A DNA stretch of 64,000 nt, taken from the NCBI GenBank assembly GCA_039707655.1, contig CM077665.1, positions 292,520,205 through 292,584,204 of the forward strand, read 5' to 3'. Position 1 is the first letter of the stretch, and every line of letters starts with the position of its first letter. Source of the DNA: Elymus sibiricus. Its lineage: Eukaryota; Streptophyta; Magnoliopsida; Poales; Poaceae. Made by a program: the position numbers and the translations under genes. Positions 37,101 through 47,538 of the stretch are shown one piece after another. Under the pieces are notes generated by a model. That model saw only the letters and a list, made by a program, of their open reading frames with translations. It had not been told where the DNA came from and did no database searches.

Positions 37101-38179
37101 CACCAGATGCGGAGGCTATCTTAAACATACCCCTACGACGTGGCGGTGGCGAAGATACATTGGGATGGGCACATGAGAAATCAGGCAACTACACTGTAAA
37201 ATCAGCGTACCGAGCTCTAGTGATTCAAAAAGAGCTTCAAGCTCGAGAAGAAGGGCAGGTTACAGAATCCTCAATGAGTAAACAACAGTTGTGGAAAGCT
37301 CCATGGTCTCTCAAAGTGGTCCCGAAGGTGCGTGTATTCTGGTGGCGGGTGCTACGCGGAATCCTGCCGGATGAGTGCACACTGAAGCATCGACATATTC
37401 GTGATATTAGCTTATGCAAGCTATGTCAGTCCAAGGAGGAAGACTTGGAACACGCTCTCATACACTGCTCACACGCTCGGCATTTCTGGGAGGAGGCTCG
37501 CCTGCTCATGGACATTAAACTGCCGCGGCTTCATCCGTCTACCTGGGCCACTAACATTTTATGTGGAGAGAACTTCTCGGCGCAAGAGCGTGCCACGATC
37601 ATAACAGTGATGTGGTCCATCTGGACATCACGCAACTGATGGACACACGATGGCGATAAGCTGGACCAGGCCAGCTCGGTTAGGCTCACCCGAGAGGCCT
37701 TGGCCATGCTTGACATTCCTCTTCAACATGCGCATATTCTGCCAGGACATGGTTGGCGACCACCGGAGCTTGCTCAGGTTAAGATAAACACTGACGCAAC
37801 GGTCATGTATGATGAAGAGAAGAGTGGAGCTGGGGGATTAGCGCGCTCACCTACATCTTTCTTGGGTGCTTGGTGCAAACCGCACCCCGGAGTTACCGAC
37901 CCCATGATCGCAGAAACCCTCGCGGTTCGAGATGGAGTCATCTTTGCACATCTAAGAGGATTCTCGCATGTGGTCCTGGAGACCGACAGCCTGGAGGTAG
38001 TGAACCTCTGGAATACTCGTCACAACAGCAGATCCGTTGTGGCACCCCTTCTTTCGGAAATCGATGAGCTTTCTACTCTCTTTACTTCTTTTGTAATTCA
38101 GCATGTAAGTAGATCAGCTAACGGTCCAACCCACCTATGTGCAAAGCGTGCTTGCACGATGACTATCACCGAAAGTTAG
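34132..38179 (+). pseudogene. LINE ORF2: endonuclease, RT, zf-RVT, RNase H, broken
   Basis: Endonuclease 34132-34935: MRCISWNCRGLG, METKI, MGDFNE, IESDHCF all visible. RT about 35450-36330: [55 protein letters not shown]. The catalytic box reads LLFADHCL, so the second Asp is replaced by His. zf-RVT near 37410-37480 (CKLCQSKEEDLEHALIHC). RNase H (RVT_3 type) at 37780-38170, with INTDATV, ETLAVRDGV and LETDSLEVV. Breaks: stops at 34933, 34963, 35194, 35941 and 37637, and small indels near 35765-35790. About 1350 codons, the normal size for plant L1 elements with a C-terminal RNase H. Confidence 0.92.
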
Positions 38180-38276
38180 CTTACGGAGACTCCTAGCTTC
38201 CTGATCAGCAGCCTATTGGCTGACTGCGCAACGAATGCTTTTATTTGAATAAAGCTCTAAGTTCCATGCAAAAAAA

Positions 38277-38292
38277 GAAAACGAGGAAAAAT
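38277..38292. repeat. LINE target-site duplication, right copy
   Basis: The same 16 bases as 32819-32834, directly after the LINE A tail. Confidence 0.92.
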
Positions 38293-38301
38293 ACCAAACT
38301 A

Positions 38302-38820
38302 CCCCTAATTTGAAAAAATACTTGTCGCTGGGGATCGTCGTCTTCCTCCATCGCTCCTCCCCTTCGCCAGGCTCCGCCCCTCCGTTGCAACTCCGGCGTT
38401 CGTCCCCGCCGGCCGCCTTCCTCCGCTCCAATCGAGAGCCTAAGGTCCGTCCCCGCTCATACTCAGCTCCCTCGTCGTCTGTCACAGCCTCCAGCCGCCC
38501 GCGACTCCTGCCCATTGTGTCGCATGTGCTCCTCCCCGCACTGACCACCAGCAGCAGCGCAACCCCTAATTTGAAAAAATACTTGTCGCTGGGGATCGTC
38601 GTCTTCCTCCATCGCTCATCCCCTTCGTCAGGCTCCACCCCTCTGTTGCAACTCCGGCGTCTGTCCCCGCCGGCCGCCTTCCTCCGCTCCAATCGAGAGC
38701 CTAAGGTCCGTCCCCGCTCGTACGCAACTCCCTCGTCGTCCGTCACAGCCTCCAGCCGCCCGCGACTCCTGCCCGCTGTGTCGCATGTGCTCCTCCCCGC
38801 ACTGACCAGCAGCAGCGCAA
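38302..38820. repeat. 261-bp tandem duplication, GC-rich, frame-preserving
   Basis: Copy 1 (38302-38562) and copy 2 (38563-38820) start CCCCTAATTTGAAAAAATA and match with few differences. The period is 261 = 87 codons; copy 2 lacks one triplet, so the plus-strand open frame 38310-38825 and the minus-strand frame 38956-38213 both stay open across the two copies. No domain is recognised. Before the LINE landed, this lay about 385 bp upstream of PFD1, so it may be old promoter or 5' UTR sequence of a divergent transcript. Treating it as a protein gene is not supported. Confidence 0.9.
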
Positions 38821-39674
38821 CTTGACGCCCTCCTCCTGCCTCAGCCCCCCTCCCAACGCCTCGATTCATGCATCGGAGCTCTGGATCCGGCCAATTGACC
38901 TCGTCGGCGAGCAGCCAGGTCGACCCGTCGCGCCTCTCTTCCTTCCTGATTCTCATGCTCCCTTTTTCTCCCTACCATGGCCTCTCTCTTCTCACGTCTC
39001 TCTTTGTACCCATAGGAAGACCTGCATGTGTTAATCAAAAGTGTTGTAACAGTTGTTTTTAAGACAAGCTTGTGTGAAATTGTTACAGTTAATACTCACT
39101 CTGCTGTGTTGGAATATGAGCAGACACTATCCATCTGTTCACTTGTCAAAACAAAAGCAAGATCAACAAGGAGTACTCCATTTGCTGGAGTAGAAAATTG
39201 ACAAATCAGCAGATCAACAATAGGTGAGCTACTCCATTTATAGCACGCCATTAATACTTCATATGCTAGAAGAAATTGTGTGTACTCATGCTTGTAATTA
39301 TACTCTTGCAAACATTTTACTCCATGCTACTCCGGATCATGATTGTAGACAGTGTCGACTCTTCTCACCAGCATGGGGTAGCATGGAGATTAGTGTGTAT
39401 TGTGGTTTTGGAGTTTTAAAAGATCAAAGTAATTGTGGAACTCTCTAGTTCCAGTTGACAAAAGCTATGTACTCCAGATCAGTTTCTTGATTTAAAATCC
39501 ATGTAACATTGTAAACAGACATAAATTGACAACACCTCAAGTACACTCTTATTTAAGTGGTCCTTTTCATTAGAAAAGGGTGATTCTTATGACCATGCAT
39601 GTGATTCTTAATCCAAGTATTCTTAATGATAAACTTAATTGAAGGAGTACATGAAGTGATGATGTAGTGAACAC
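38821..39674. other. No gene recognised
   Basis: A C-rich part to about 39020 (possibly 5' UTR-like, with a TTTGTACCCATAG|GAAG acceptor-like site near 39015) is followed by AT-rich sequence with several GGAGTA/TACTCC repeats. No coding frame can be supported. Confidence 0.4.
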
Positions 39675-39797
39675 TTTTGTTAACCTCTTCACTGCCACAA
39701 ACTGTCCATCAGCAAGCTGTCCTTTGTACACTTCAGCATGCCCTCCCTTTCCGATCAAATTATCTACAGAAACATTGTACATTCGGTTGTCAGGCAA
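39675..39797 (-). pseudogene. Receptor-like protein kinase fragment (glycine-rich loop exon)
   Basis: About 41 residues matching the start of a plant kinase domain: DNLIGKGGHAEVYKG is the ATP-binding G-x-G-x-x-x-V loop, and FVAVKRL contains the catalytic Lys. The pattern is closest to receptor-like cytoplasmic kinases. The frame leaves kinase-like sequence right after VKRLTK, and no further kinase subdomains are seen on the minus strand below it. It is therefore a fragment, perhaps one exon captured by a transposon. Confidence 0.7.
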
Positions 39798-39949
39798 AAA
39801 TGTTCAGAGATAATTAAGATACATAAAACTAATTCTGGCTGGTAATGGTACTTGTACTCCAGCACTTGGAAGAAAGAAACTGAACTACTCCCATTTTTGG
39901 AGGTACTCGAGCAGTGGGAGTATTAGGTGACAATAAACAGACAGTAATT

Positions 39950-40540
39950 GAATATGGTCAGTAAACAAACGGTAATTTTTGACAGTAACTATGCTTATTG
40001 TCATTTCTAGGTGCATTTTTAAATGGAATGCTTATTGTCATTCTTTTTAACTTGGATATGGTCAGTTAACTTGACATTAACTTGCTTTTGTCAAACTTAA
40101 ATGAATGCTTATTGTCAAAATGGTCAGTTAACTTGAATATGGTCAGTTAACTGAATTTTTAAAGCAGCAAATTCAATTAGGTGTTTTGCAAATTCAGTTA
40201 TATGGCCAGTTAACTGAATTCAGTTAAGTGCTTTTAAAGCACTTTGCTGAATTAATAGGCACATTGTAAGGTTAACTGAAACTTATTGCAAATTTGCACT
40301 TTTAAATTCAATTAAGTGCTTTTCAGTCAATTTGCTAAAAAAAATCTTAAGCAATGAAACTTATTGTAATGTTAACTGGATATATATGCACCTAGGAGTA
40401 TGAATTAAGTTGATCATTTCATTAAAGCACTTCTACAAGCTTGTAAATTCATCAAAGTGCTTGTAAAAGCACTTAACGAAATATACTTCTACTTGTAGGA
40501 GTAGATTAACTGAATTAAGTTAACTGGATTCGGTTAACAT
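39950..40540. repeat. AT-rich cluster of GTTAAC/AGTTAACT palindromes
   Basis: The palindrome GTTAAC, often as TCAGTTAACTG, recurs about nine times, for example near 40065, 40128, 40147, 40205, 40272, 40371, 40504, 40522 and 40535. Many copies follow the phrase ATGGTCAGT. It lies just before the mariner-like transposase remnant and may be subterminal repeat sequence of that element. Confidence 0.6.
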
Positions 40541-40610
40541 GAAGTATACCTTCTGCTTCTACTTCTACTTGTCCTTCTTCTTTATCTTGCATATTCATAT
40601 CTTCAGGATC

Positions 40611-41150
40611 TCCCAAACCTCAACTGCACTCCACCTGCAGAAGATAGGAATGAAAATGGATGAAGATGTAGGAAATGAAATGGAAGGAGATTTAGGAGAT
40701 GAAATGGAAGGAGATGAAATTGTTCAAGATCCAGTTACAGTTGATCATTTCATCACTTGATCATTTCATCATTTCATCTTTGTTGTATTTCTTGGTGCAG
40801 GTGTTGAGCAAGTTACCAAGAGAAACAAAACCCTCAATGACCAGCAAAAATTTGCTGCTTATGTAGCATTGCATACACTATGTATGAGTTGAGGAGGCAA
40901 TTTTAAGAGAACTGATAAGCAAGAGAATGCAAAAAAATGGAGTGGGTGTCTGGAATATTCAAAGAATTTGGAAGAAAGCAATCTTGCAAACTAAACAAGG
41001 TTTCGAGGTGGATGTTTCCAATCGGAAAAAAGGAAATTGTGGAAGAAAGCCTAAGTATATCAACCTAGACCAAATCCCAACAATCCCATTGAACAAGAGG
41101 TCTACTATCAGGTCACTAGCTTGGCAATTGTGATGCAGCCCTACCACACT
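40611..41150 (+). pseudogene. Mariner-like (plant MLE) transposase N-terminal part, cut by CACTA
   Basis: An acidic leader (DEDVGNEMEGDLGDEMEGDE, about 40657-40716) precedes TLNDQQKFAAYVALHTL (about 40830-40880). After a shift comes the helix-turn-helix region with WNIQRIWKKAI, NRKKGNCGRKPK, IPTIPLNKRSTIRSLAWQL and, after one stop, SPTTL at about 41136-41150. This order is that of plant mariner (Soymar-type) transposases ahead of the DDD catalytic core. The frame is cut exactly where CACTACAAAA begins at 41151. The catalytic part is not seen elsewhere in the window. Confidence 0.8.
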
Positions 41151-41579
41151 CACTACAAAAAAACACTTTCGTGATAATACGTGTTTGTCAAAGTAGGTCG
41201 CATTTTCTGATACGCATGTACATCCATGATGATTCTATGACAGAATCAAGATAGCCATACGTGTGTTGTTGTAGAAGTGTTCCATGACAATACTCAAATT
41301 ATCATCATGGAAGTGTCCACTTCCATGACGATAAAATGGCGCGTCGTAGAAGTGATTTTGTCAAGGGTAACCGACACATGGCAACCACTATAATGGGTCG
41401 TCGCTAAGCTATCGGGTGCCGATTTTGGATCCGATACCTGTTAACATCCCCGACCAATGACGATTTTCCACATACCATTTTCCCATTCGTCTAAGGAGCC
41501 ACGTTTAAACTCTCTGTTATGACAGATGTTAGTTGTTCATTGGACAAGAGCAGCCAATGAAATGTTGACACGTGTCACG

Positions 41580-42340
41580 GCCCAATCGTTGCCCTTTTAT
41601 GTTTAAAGGGTTGGCCTAGTCAAAGGCCCACAAAATTTTGTCAGGTTCTAGTGGGCCGTCGCATTAATAGCCATCCATGTTTTGGGCCAATTTACGGCCC
41701 ATATCGGACCCGACCCATTAACAGTCCAGTCTATTTCTGGGCCCATTCAAGGCCCGATTTATATTACGGCCTGCTAAAGGCCAGTTTCACAGTTTGACCC
41801 AATTCGGCCCGACGTTTGTTTCGGCCTGTTAACGGCCCTGGGTGCACTTGGGCCTTTTTCAGCACGATTTCCATTTTGGCCATATAATGTACCATGCTGC
41901 CTTTGGGCCCATTCCTGGTCCGAAGTGACTTTTGGCCGTTTAAAGGCCCATAGACTTCATGGATAAATTTCAGCCCAACCTGACTATCGACCTGTTATAG
42001 GCCCGTGATACAGTTGGGCCTAATTATGGCCCACTTTGCATCCGGCCTGCTTACAACCCATAAAATGATTGGGCCAGCCAAGTCCCGAGATAAATTTTGG
42101 CCATTTAAAGACACGCAATGTAGTTGGGCCTGTCATGGGCCGAGGTATATTTCGGTCTGTTGTCGGTCCGTCAAAGGTTATGGACGATTTAGGCCCAATC
42201 TACATTTTAGCCTGTAAAAAACCCATGGCATATTCCAGCCCAATTAAGGCCCGCAGTTTACTAAGCCTGTTAAAGGCCCGAGATTACTTCACGTTCAGGC
42301 CTGCTAACGGCCCGAGATGATTATAGTCCCACTGATGGTG
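41580..42340. repeat. CACTA subterminal array of GGCCC-rich repeats
   Basis: More than fifteen degenerate copies of a GGCCCGTTAAAGGCCCA-like unit occur on alternating strands, spaced roughly 25-50 bases. Such arrays bind the transposase accessory protein at the ends of En/Spm elements. A few chance open frames lie within it. Confidence 0.75.
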
Positions 42341-43590
42341 GAAGCCGACGATAGGCCACTTTCAGATTATAAACACTCGCGACGGAGTCAAAATAAACCA
42401 TACCGAGGGTTCCTTGTGGCACCTCGGCATAGATACATCGGGATTCCTGGAGAGCCCAACATATCATCAACGTTTGTATTTAATATATGAAAGTTGCCTT
42501 TTGTAGTGATCGTTATAAAGCCATAGATATGCATCAATTTTACTTAAGATTTTGGCCAAGCTGGGTTGCCTAGCTCCTGTGCTTACTTACCCCATACGTT
42601 CTCGATTGTTCGGCTAGGCGGTAAAGGGAGCACCTCTGTGATTGTTACTTCCGGGTCATCCGGGTTAGTACCTCAGACTGGGTGAAGCCGAAAGCTAGCC
42701 ATCTTAAGAATATAATTGGTCGGCAACGACAGAAGTGAAAATTTCGGTTCATTAAAGACCATAGAGTTCGGGAACATTCCCCGAACTAAATCCTCAATAT
42801 TTTCCTCCCACGTTGATCGGAGTTGAGGTTTCACGATCATGGTCAACATGATATCCTAGGAAAAGGAACTTATAGATGAACTATTTTTTCCATAAGATGT
42901 TTCTTACATAGTAATATAACATATCTCTCCGCGTACCTTTGTTTATAAAATCGTATGGTCGGATTGCCTTGTTTGCCATAAATATTTGCCCTTATAAAGG
43001 CTTTATAAAGTAGAACAAACACTCCTCGGCTACTAGCCGAGAAGGTTGAAGCCGATGGTCGGTCAACAAATTCGTGTACAACGCGGATTCGAGCATTAAT
43101 GATGTAAAGTACTTAGATACATAGAATCATTACAAATAAATTAGGTCAAACGTAACAAAGTTTGTGTCAAACAAATATCGATCCTTAATTCGACCACTCG
43201 TGCCCAAATTAAGGCTCGGGGGCTACTACAATGACGATTCAATGCAGAAAATTTAAGTGCAAACAGTTTCCGACGAGATTACGATCCTCGGGTTGGTCGG
43301 CCGCACCCAACCTGAGTCTCGGGGGCTACTGCACAACGCATTTTAATTCCTAAAGTATGCCGCCGAGCAAGGAATTGACCCTCAGGCCGATTTCACGAAT
43401 CGACCTAAGTCTCAGGGGCTACTGGGATTAGTGGTTTTATTTTATCATTTAGGAGCATCCTGGGTTTTAGACCGACATGCACCTTGAGGGCTACTGGCTA
43501 TATATCTCGGCAGAGAATAAATTGCATCAATCGAAAATATCCACAAAAAATCAGCCCACGGTCGGGGTGGTGCACCACCTTGGAAGCAGC

Positions 43591-43985
43591 CCGGCATAAA
43601 GTTCGGGCGCAAGTGGCTGACTCCATAGAGGGCATTTCCGGCATTAGGCTCGGCTGGATTCCTTCAATTTTTTAAAGACCGAGGTAATCTATGACACCTC
43701 GGACGTTGATCATCGTTGGAGCTCGGATGCAGTCCGGCGTTGGAGCTCGGAAGCAGTCCGGCATAAAGCTCAAGATCGGAGACACCATGAAAGCAGTCCG
43801 GCATAAAGCTCGGATGGGAATGGCTGGCTCCATAAAAGACTATTTTCGGCATTAAGCTTGGATAATCTCCTTCAACTTTTTCAAGACCGAGTTAATCTAT
43901 GAAACCTCGGATGCAGTTCGGCATTGGAGCTCGGTTGCAAAAAGACGCCTCGGATGCAGTTCGGCGTTGGAGTTCGGACGCAAGA
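43591..43985. repeat. Imperfect tandem units in the element D 3' region
   Basis: CCGGCATAAAG..TCGG starts units at 43591 and 43798 (period 207). Both continue through GGCTCCATAAAAGAC-like and TTCAACTTTTTCAAGACCGAG-like blocks, and shorter GATGCAGT(C/T)CGGCGTTGGAG repeats fall within and after them. Confidence 0.75.
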
Positions 43986-44240
43986 GGGCACCGCCGCACG
44001 GGAAACACTTCAAACCCGAGGTGTGGCATAAAAAATACTAAGGCATTGATAAAGGCCAAGAAATTAAAGGGGCTCCTCGGATGCCCGACGTGTGAACTCT
44101 TCGGATACACCTCGGCGATCCTCAAGATCGAAGATGGGAAGATTTGTTGAACCAGTTTTCAAAACCGACGACTGAAGACGAAGAACAGTTCGAAAGAACC
44201 GAGGAGCGTACCCAACTTGAAGACCGGTTCAGGGGGCTAC

Positions 44241-44733
44241 TGATGGTGTCCTGGACTAGGGGGTACTCACCACATCGTCTCCCGACCAGTGGGTCGGGCC
44301 GAGGACCCCCAGGGCGGTTCACTAATGGGCCAGTTCGGACAGCCCGTGATGCATACGAGGAAGATTCCACAAGTCTTGGTGATCAAGACAAGGACTCCTC
44401 TCCACTGACATAGCCGACTAGGACTCTTGTTATCCTAGGCCTCTGGTGTGTTATATAAGCCGAGGCCAGACTAGTTATTAGGGAGAATTAGATCATCAGA
44501 GATTACAATCATAGCTCTTAGGGTTTAGACCACTACATACGATCTCGAGGTAGATCAACTCTGTACTCGATACCCCATCGTCAATACAAAACAAAGTAGG
44601 ACGTAGGGTTTTACCTCCATTAAGAGGGCCTGAACCTGGGTAAATATCGTCTCCCTTGTCTCCTGTTACTCATCGATCCAAGATCCACAGTTCAGGACCC
44701 CCTACCCGAGATCCGCCAGTTTTGACACCGACA
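44241..44733 (+). repeat. 3' LTR of element D, 493 bp
   Basis: Starts TGATGGTGTC and ends GACACCGACA (inverted ends), directly after the purine tract. A TATA-like TTATATAAGCC is near 44451. Five bases after it are CCCAT; the matching duplication on the other side was not found. Confidence 0.8.
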
Positions 44734-45009
44734 CCCATGATCTAGCCCATATATACCGAGTTAAGGTCCGGTCTGTTTGCGTAGTGTAATTTCTTTTTAT
44801 ATATCGCTGACGGATCGATAAAGTTTTGCACCATTGACCTTTGTTGAAGCTTTGGGCTTAAATTACAACATATTGCCTAAGAATAAACCTAGACTATACA
44901 AAAAAGAAATTACGACATTACATCCACTCGGTATCAAAGTTCGCCAACAATTCAAATAAATGCGTCGACAAAATAATATACAGAACCAACAAGACTTTAA
45001 CATAGTTCA

Positions 45010-47538
45010 AGAAAGCTTAGCCCTGCTGCAGCGCAAGCTAATGAGACTGCGCTTGTTTGATGCTTATATCCTCCAACTCTAGCTGCAGAGCATCAATGGA
45101 CACACTGTACTTCGCGTTGATTTTCCATAGAGATTGGAGTTCCCGTAGGATTTGAGCTGAACCATGTCTTTCTGCTTGAAGTTGAGACTAAAGAAGTCGA
45201 AAAGGTTCAGGAGGCGACTTCATCGAGCTTGTGTCACTGCTATTAGCGAGTAACTTCAACACTACACCAAGACATGACTTTGGGTTCCAACAGTTGTATC
45301 ACTATCTTCAAGATGTGTTGCTTTCTTCCCTACAATATATGTTAGAGGGACGAGCAATGGGTTCGTCTCACTATCATTGTGGCAGTTTCTTCTTGGCGTC
45401 AGAGATATCACTCTGAAAGATAAACAAACAAATGGATAACAATTTTTGCACGTATAAGCATCAGTGTTGTCAATTCATCCCATTTATTAATGACAAATAA
45501 ATATACACATTTTAAAATAGCATTAACATAATATGGCGTTGTTCATCGTTAAGACATGGCAGGAAATGGCATTTTGCAGGAGTGGCCAGCTTCACCACAC
45601 CACTGGATTATAGATCAAGAACACAAGCATACACGTAGTGCTAAAGAACGTATAAGCATCAATGGCCAGTGTACTGCCAATTTATCCCATTTCAGATTCA
45701 CAAATAAAGAGACACGATTTAAATAACATTAACATAATATGGCATTGTTCATAGTCAAGACATAGCAGTATATGACATTGTGCTGGAGTGGGTAGTTTCA
45801 ACACACTACTGGATTGTAGATCAAGAACACAAGCATACATGCACTTTAAAGAAGATCACTTGCTCTGTCGTTTAATTTACATGGTATGAATAAGGAATTT
45901 GGTTGTACAACTAAAAATTGAAATTGAGAAGGACAAACTTATGTTTAGGAACTTCTTCATAATAATTTTTTTTAGAGAACTTCATAATAAATTTTAAACA
46001 TGCAATTTGATGCAAATGTTAAATATAAACAACAGTTGCAGTCATGCCTATCCAATATACACAACAAATTTTGAAGGCTCGATAAGGACAAACTTATGTT
46101 AGTAGTGAAGACTGGCTCTATAAAGCCATTGTCCATGCTCATGGGGGCAATTCAAGAAGTTTACCACATAATCTTCTTCATAAGCATTACCTTTATTCTA
46201 CATTTTATTAAGAGTAAATATAGATGGGATAATATAGGAACAAATGGAGAATATTTAAGCTAAGATGCAGAGTGATGCTACATAATCAACTAGCTATTAA
46301 TGTAAGTACAGCAATACATGCAAAGGTACCGACAAGAGCAATGCGAGCTAAACTTCTTCAGTAGCATTGGTTTTATTCAACATTTTGGTAAGAGTAAATA
46401 TAGATCTGATAATGTGTAGTAAATGGAGGGCAAGGGAAAATAAGCTGCAAAGTGATGGTACATGAACAAGTAGTTGTCAATATAAGTGCAGTGATAAAGG
46501 ACAACAATACTTACAATAACAATGCAGAGCTAAACTTCTTCATAAGCATTGGGTTTATTCTACATTAATGTAAGCATTAATATAGATATGATAATTTGGA
46601 GCGAACAGTGGATAAGCAAGCTATCATGCACACTTATGTCACATAATCAACCTGGTATGCATGTAAGTACACTGATACAGGACAACAGGTACTAACAAGA
46701 GCAAAGCAGCGAGCAGCATAGTTGCGATATCCTATCGTCCATTTCAAAACGGTATTCTTCTGCGAGTAGTTTTCCAGCAAAAGCGATTGGTGAGGAACAT
46801 GCAGAAATGTAGGAGTTCAAATTGTCATGTGATATCATAGACAGTACCTCATCTTGGGGACGAGACCAGTGCATAACAAGGTTTTTCCATTCATTGTCTT
46901 GTAAACTTAGCACATGAGACTTCACCAAAAAAAATTATATACTTGCCATTGAAGTGTGTTTTCCTGAGGTAATACCGATACTGCTGTAACGCGTCCTTGA
47001 AAAGCGCAAGCAAGCTTTGCTTGTCATGACTATCCAGATTGACCCTCACCTATTTAGAAGAATCGAATGTGAATCATTGGTATGTTCAATCAGCATAAAA
47101 GAGGACAATAATCACCATGAATAATAGCACTTACACGTAAATGGGAGAGGAAGATGTGAAAATGGTGTTTGTCTTCACTATAATCTTCCCATGATGGGAA
47201 GATACGCATGTGGTTCCTAACAACATTGAAAGCATTGTCTTTTAAACTGGGAATAACTAGAATGGGGTTCCAATCTACGGGAATGGGGGCTCTCTGAAGT
47301 TGGAATAGGTCTTCGGCCTGTGAATTTGGTGTACTTTTTGCTGGACTAGGATTTTTCTGTGGGACGGTTGGTGCTATGGCAATTGAAATTGGCATACCTT
47401 TTGGTGGAGTGAAGGTCCTGTGTGGTGGGGCTAGTGGTATGGCCAGCGGAGTATGGGTACAGTCTGCTGGAGTCGGGCCTAGGTTTTGTGGAGCTGGTTC
47501 TATCGCCAATCTAAGTGGGATGCCATCTGGTTTCTCCG
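45010..47538 (-). pseudogene. CACTA-encoded En/Spm-type protein, exons, truncated at its 5' side
   Basis: Minus-strand pieces in order: 47538-47129 is Pro-rich and ends VRNHMRIFPSWEDYSEDKHHFHIFL. 47050-46950 has SLLALFKDALQQYRYYLRK. 46928-46740 has LQDNEWKNLVMHWSRPQDE. A C-terminal coiled-coil-like exon at 45190-45015 has LQSLWKINAKYSVSIDALQ. The spacing suggests introns. The pattern is that of the transposase-associated (Ptta/En/Spm) plant family. Stops occur (for example near 45037), and the intervals at about 45420-46700 hold several diverged copies of an ACATTAACATAATATGGC..AAGACATGGCAG-like unit. The N-terminal part lies beyond the inserted Athila-type element, outside the window. Confidence 0.65.
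45420..46690. repeat. Diverged repeats in the CACTA intron region
   Basis: Two copies of a roughly 190-base unit with CATTAACATAATATGGC and GGATTATAGATCAAGAACACAAGCATACA-like blocks occur near 45525-45640 and 45725-45840. Three shorter copies of a CTTCTTCATAAGCATTGGTTTTATTCTACATT-like block follow near 46170, 46350 and 46535. No coding sense. Confidence 0.6.

Larger units (their letters stand above)
32835..38276 (+). mobile_element. Full-length LINE (L1-type, with RNase H), 5442 bp
   Basis: It is bounded by a perfect 16-bp target-site duplication (32819-32834 and 38277-38292) and ends in a 7-A tail after an AATAAA signal (38248-38253). A 154-bp 5' UTR precedes ORF1, so it is not 5'-truncated, which is rare among LINE copies. 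ORF1 and ORF2 are both present but carry stops and small frameshifts. It inserted upstream of PFD1 on the opposite strand, so the two transcription units diverge. Confidence 0.93.
42509..44733 (+). mobile_element. 3' part of a Gypsy-type retrotransposon (element D)
   Basis: Non-coding 3' sequence rich in CTCGG and GGGGGCTAC motifs leads to a purine-rich CAGGGGGCTAC and a complete 3' LTR (44241-44733). No gag or pol sequence and no 5' LTR are present in the window, so the element is truncated or rearranged. Its left limit is uncertain and could be as early as about 42395. It appears to lie inside the CACTA element, since En/Spm-type sequence resumes to the right. Confidence 0.6.
41151..47538 (-). 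mobile_element. CACTA (En/Spm-type) DNA transposon, right part outside window
   Basis: The left end CACTACAAAAAAACAC at 41151 is a CACTA terminal repeat and interrupts a mariner transposase frame. It is followed by a subterminal array (41580-42340) and, after an inserted Gypsy remnant (to 44733), by minus-strand En/Spm-type coding exons (about 45010-47538). Those are cut at 47538 by an Athila-type LTR. I treat these as one element because strand and order fit (3' subterminal region left, gene reading toward it). Alternatively 41151-42508 is a small separate CACTA, because TTTTGTAGTG at 42499-42508 mirrors the left end; its flanks do not show a matching 3-bp TSD. Confidence 0.65.

Noticed and set aside
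35948..37716. Minus-strand frames opposite LINE ORF2 (for example 36730-37188)
   Set aside because: Shadows of the RT and zf-RVT coding on the plus strand.
38310..38825. 171-codon plus-strand frame as a protein gene
   Set aside because: It consists of the 261-bp tandem duplication and a minus-strand frame is open over the same bases; no domain.
42499..42508. TTTTGTAGTG, an exact mirror of the CACTA left end, as the right end of a 1358-bp CACTA element
   Set aside because: The flanking triplets (ACT left, ATC right) do not match, and Gypsy-like CTCGG-rich sequence seems to start before it. Kept only as an alternative in the CACTA entry.
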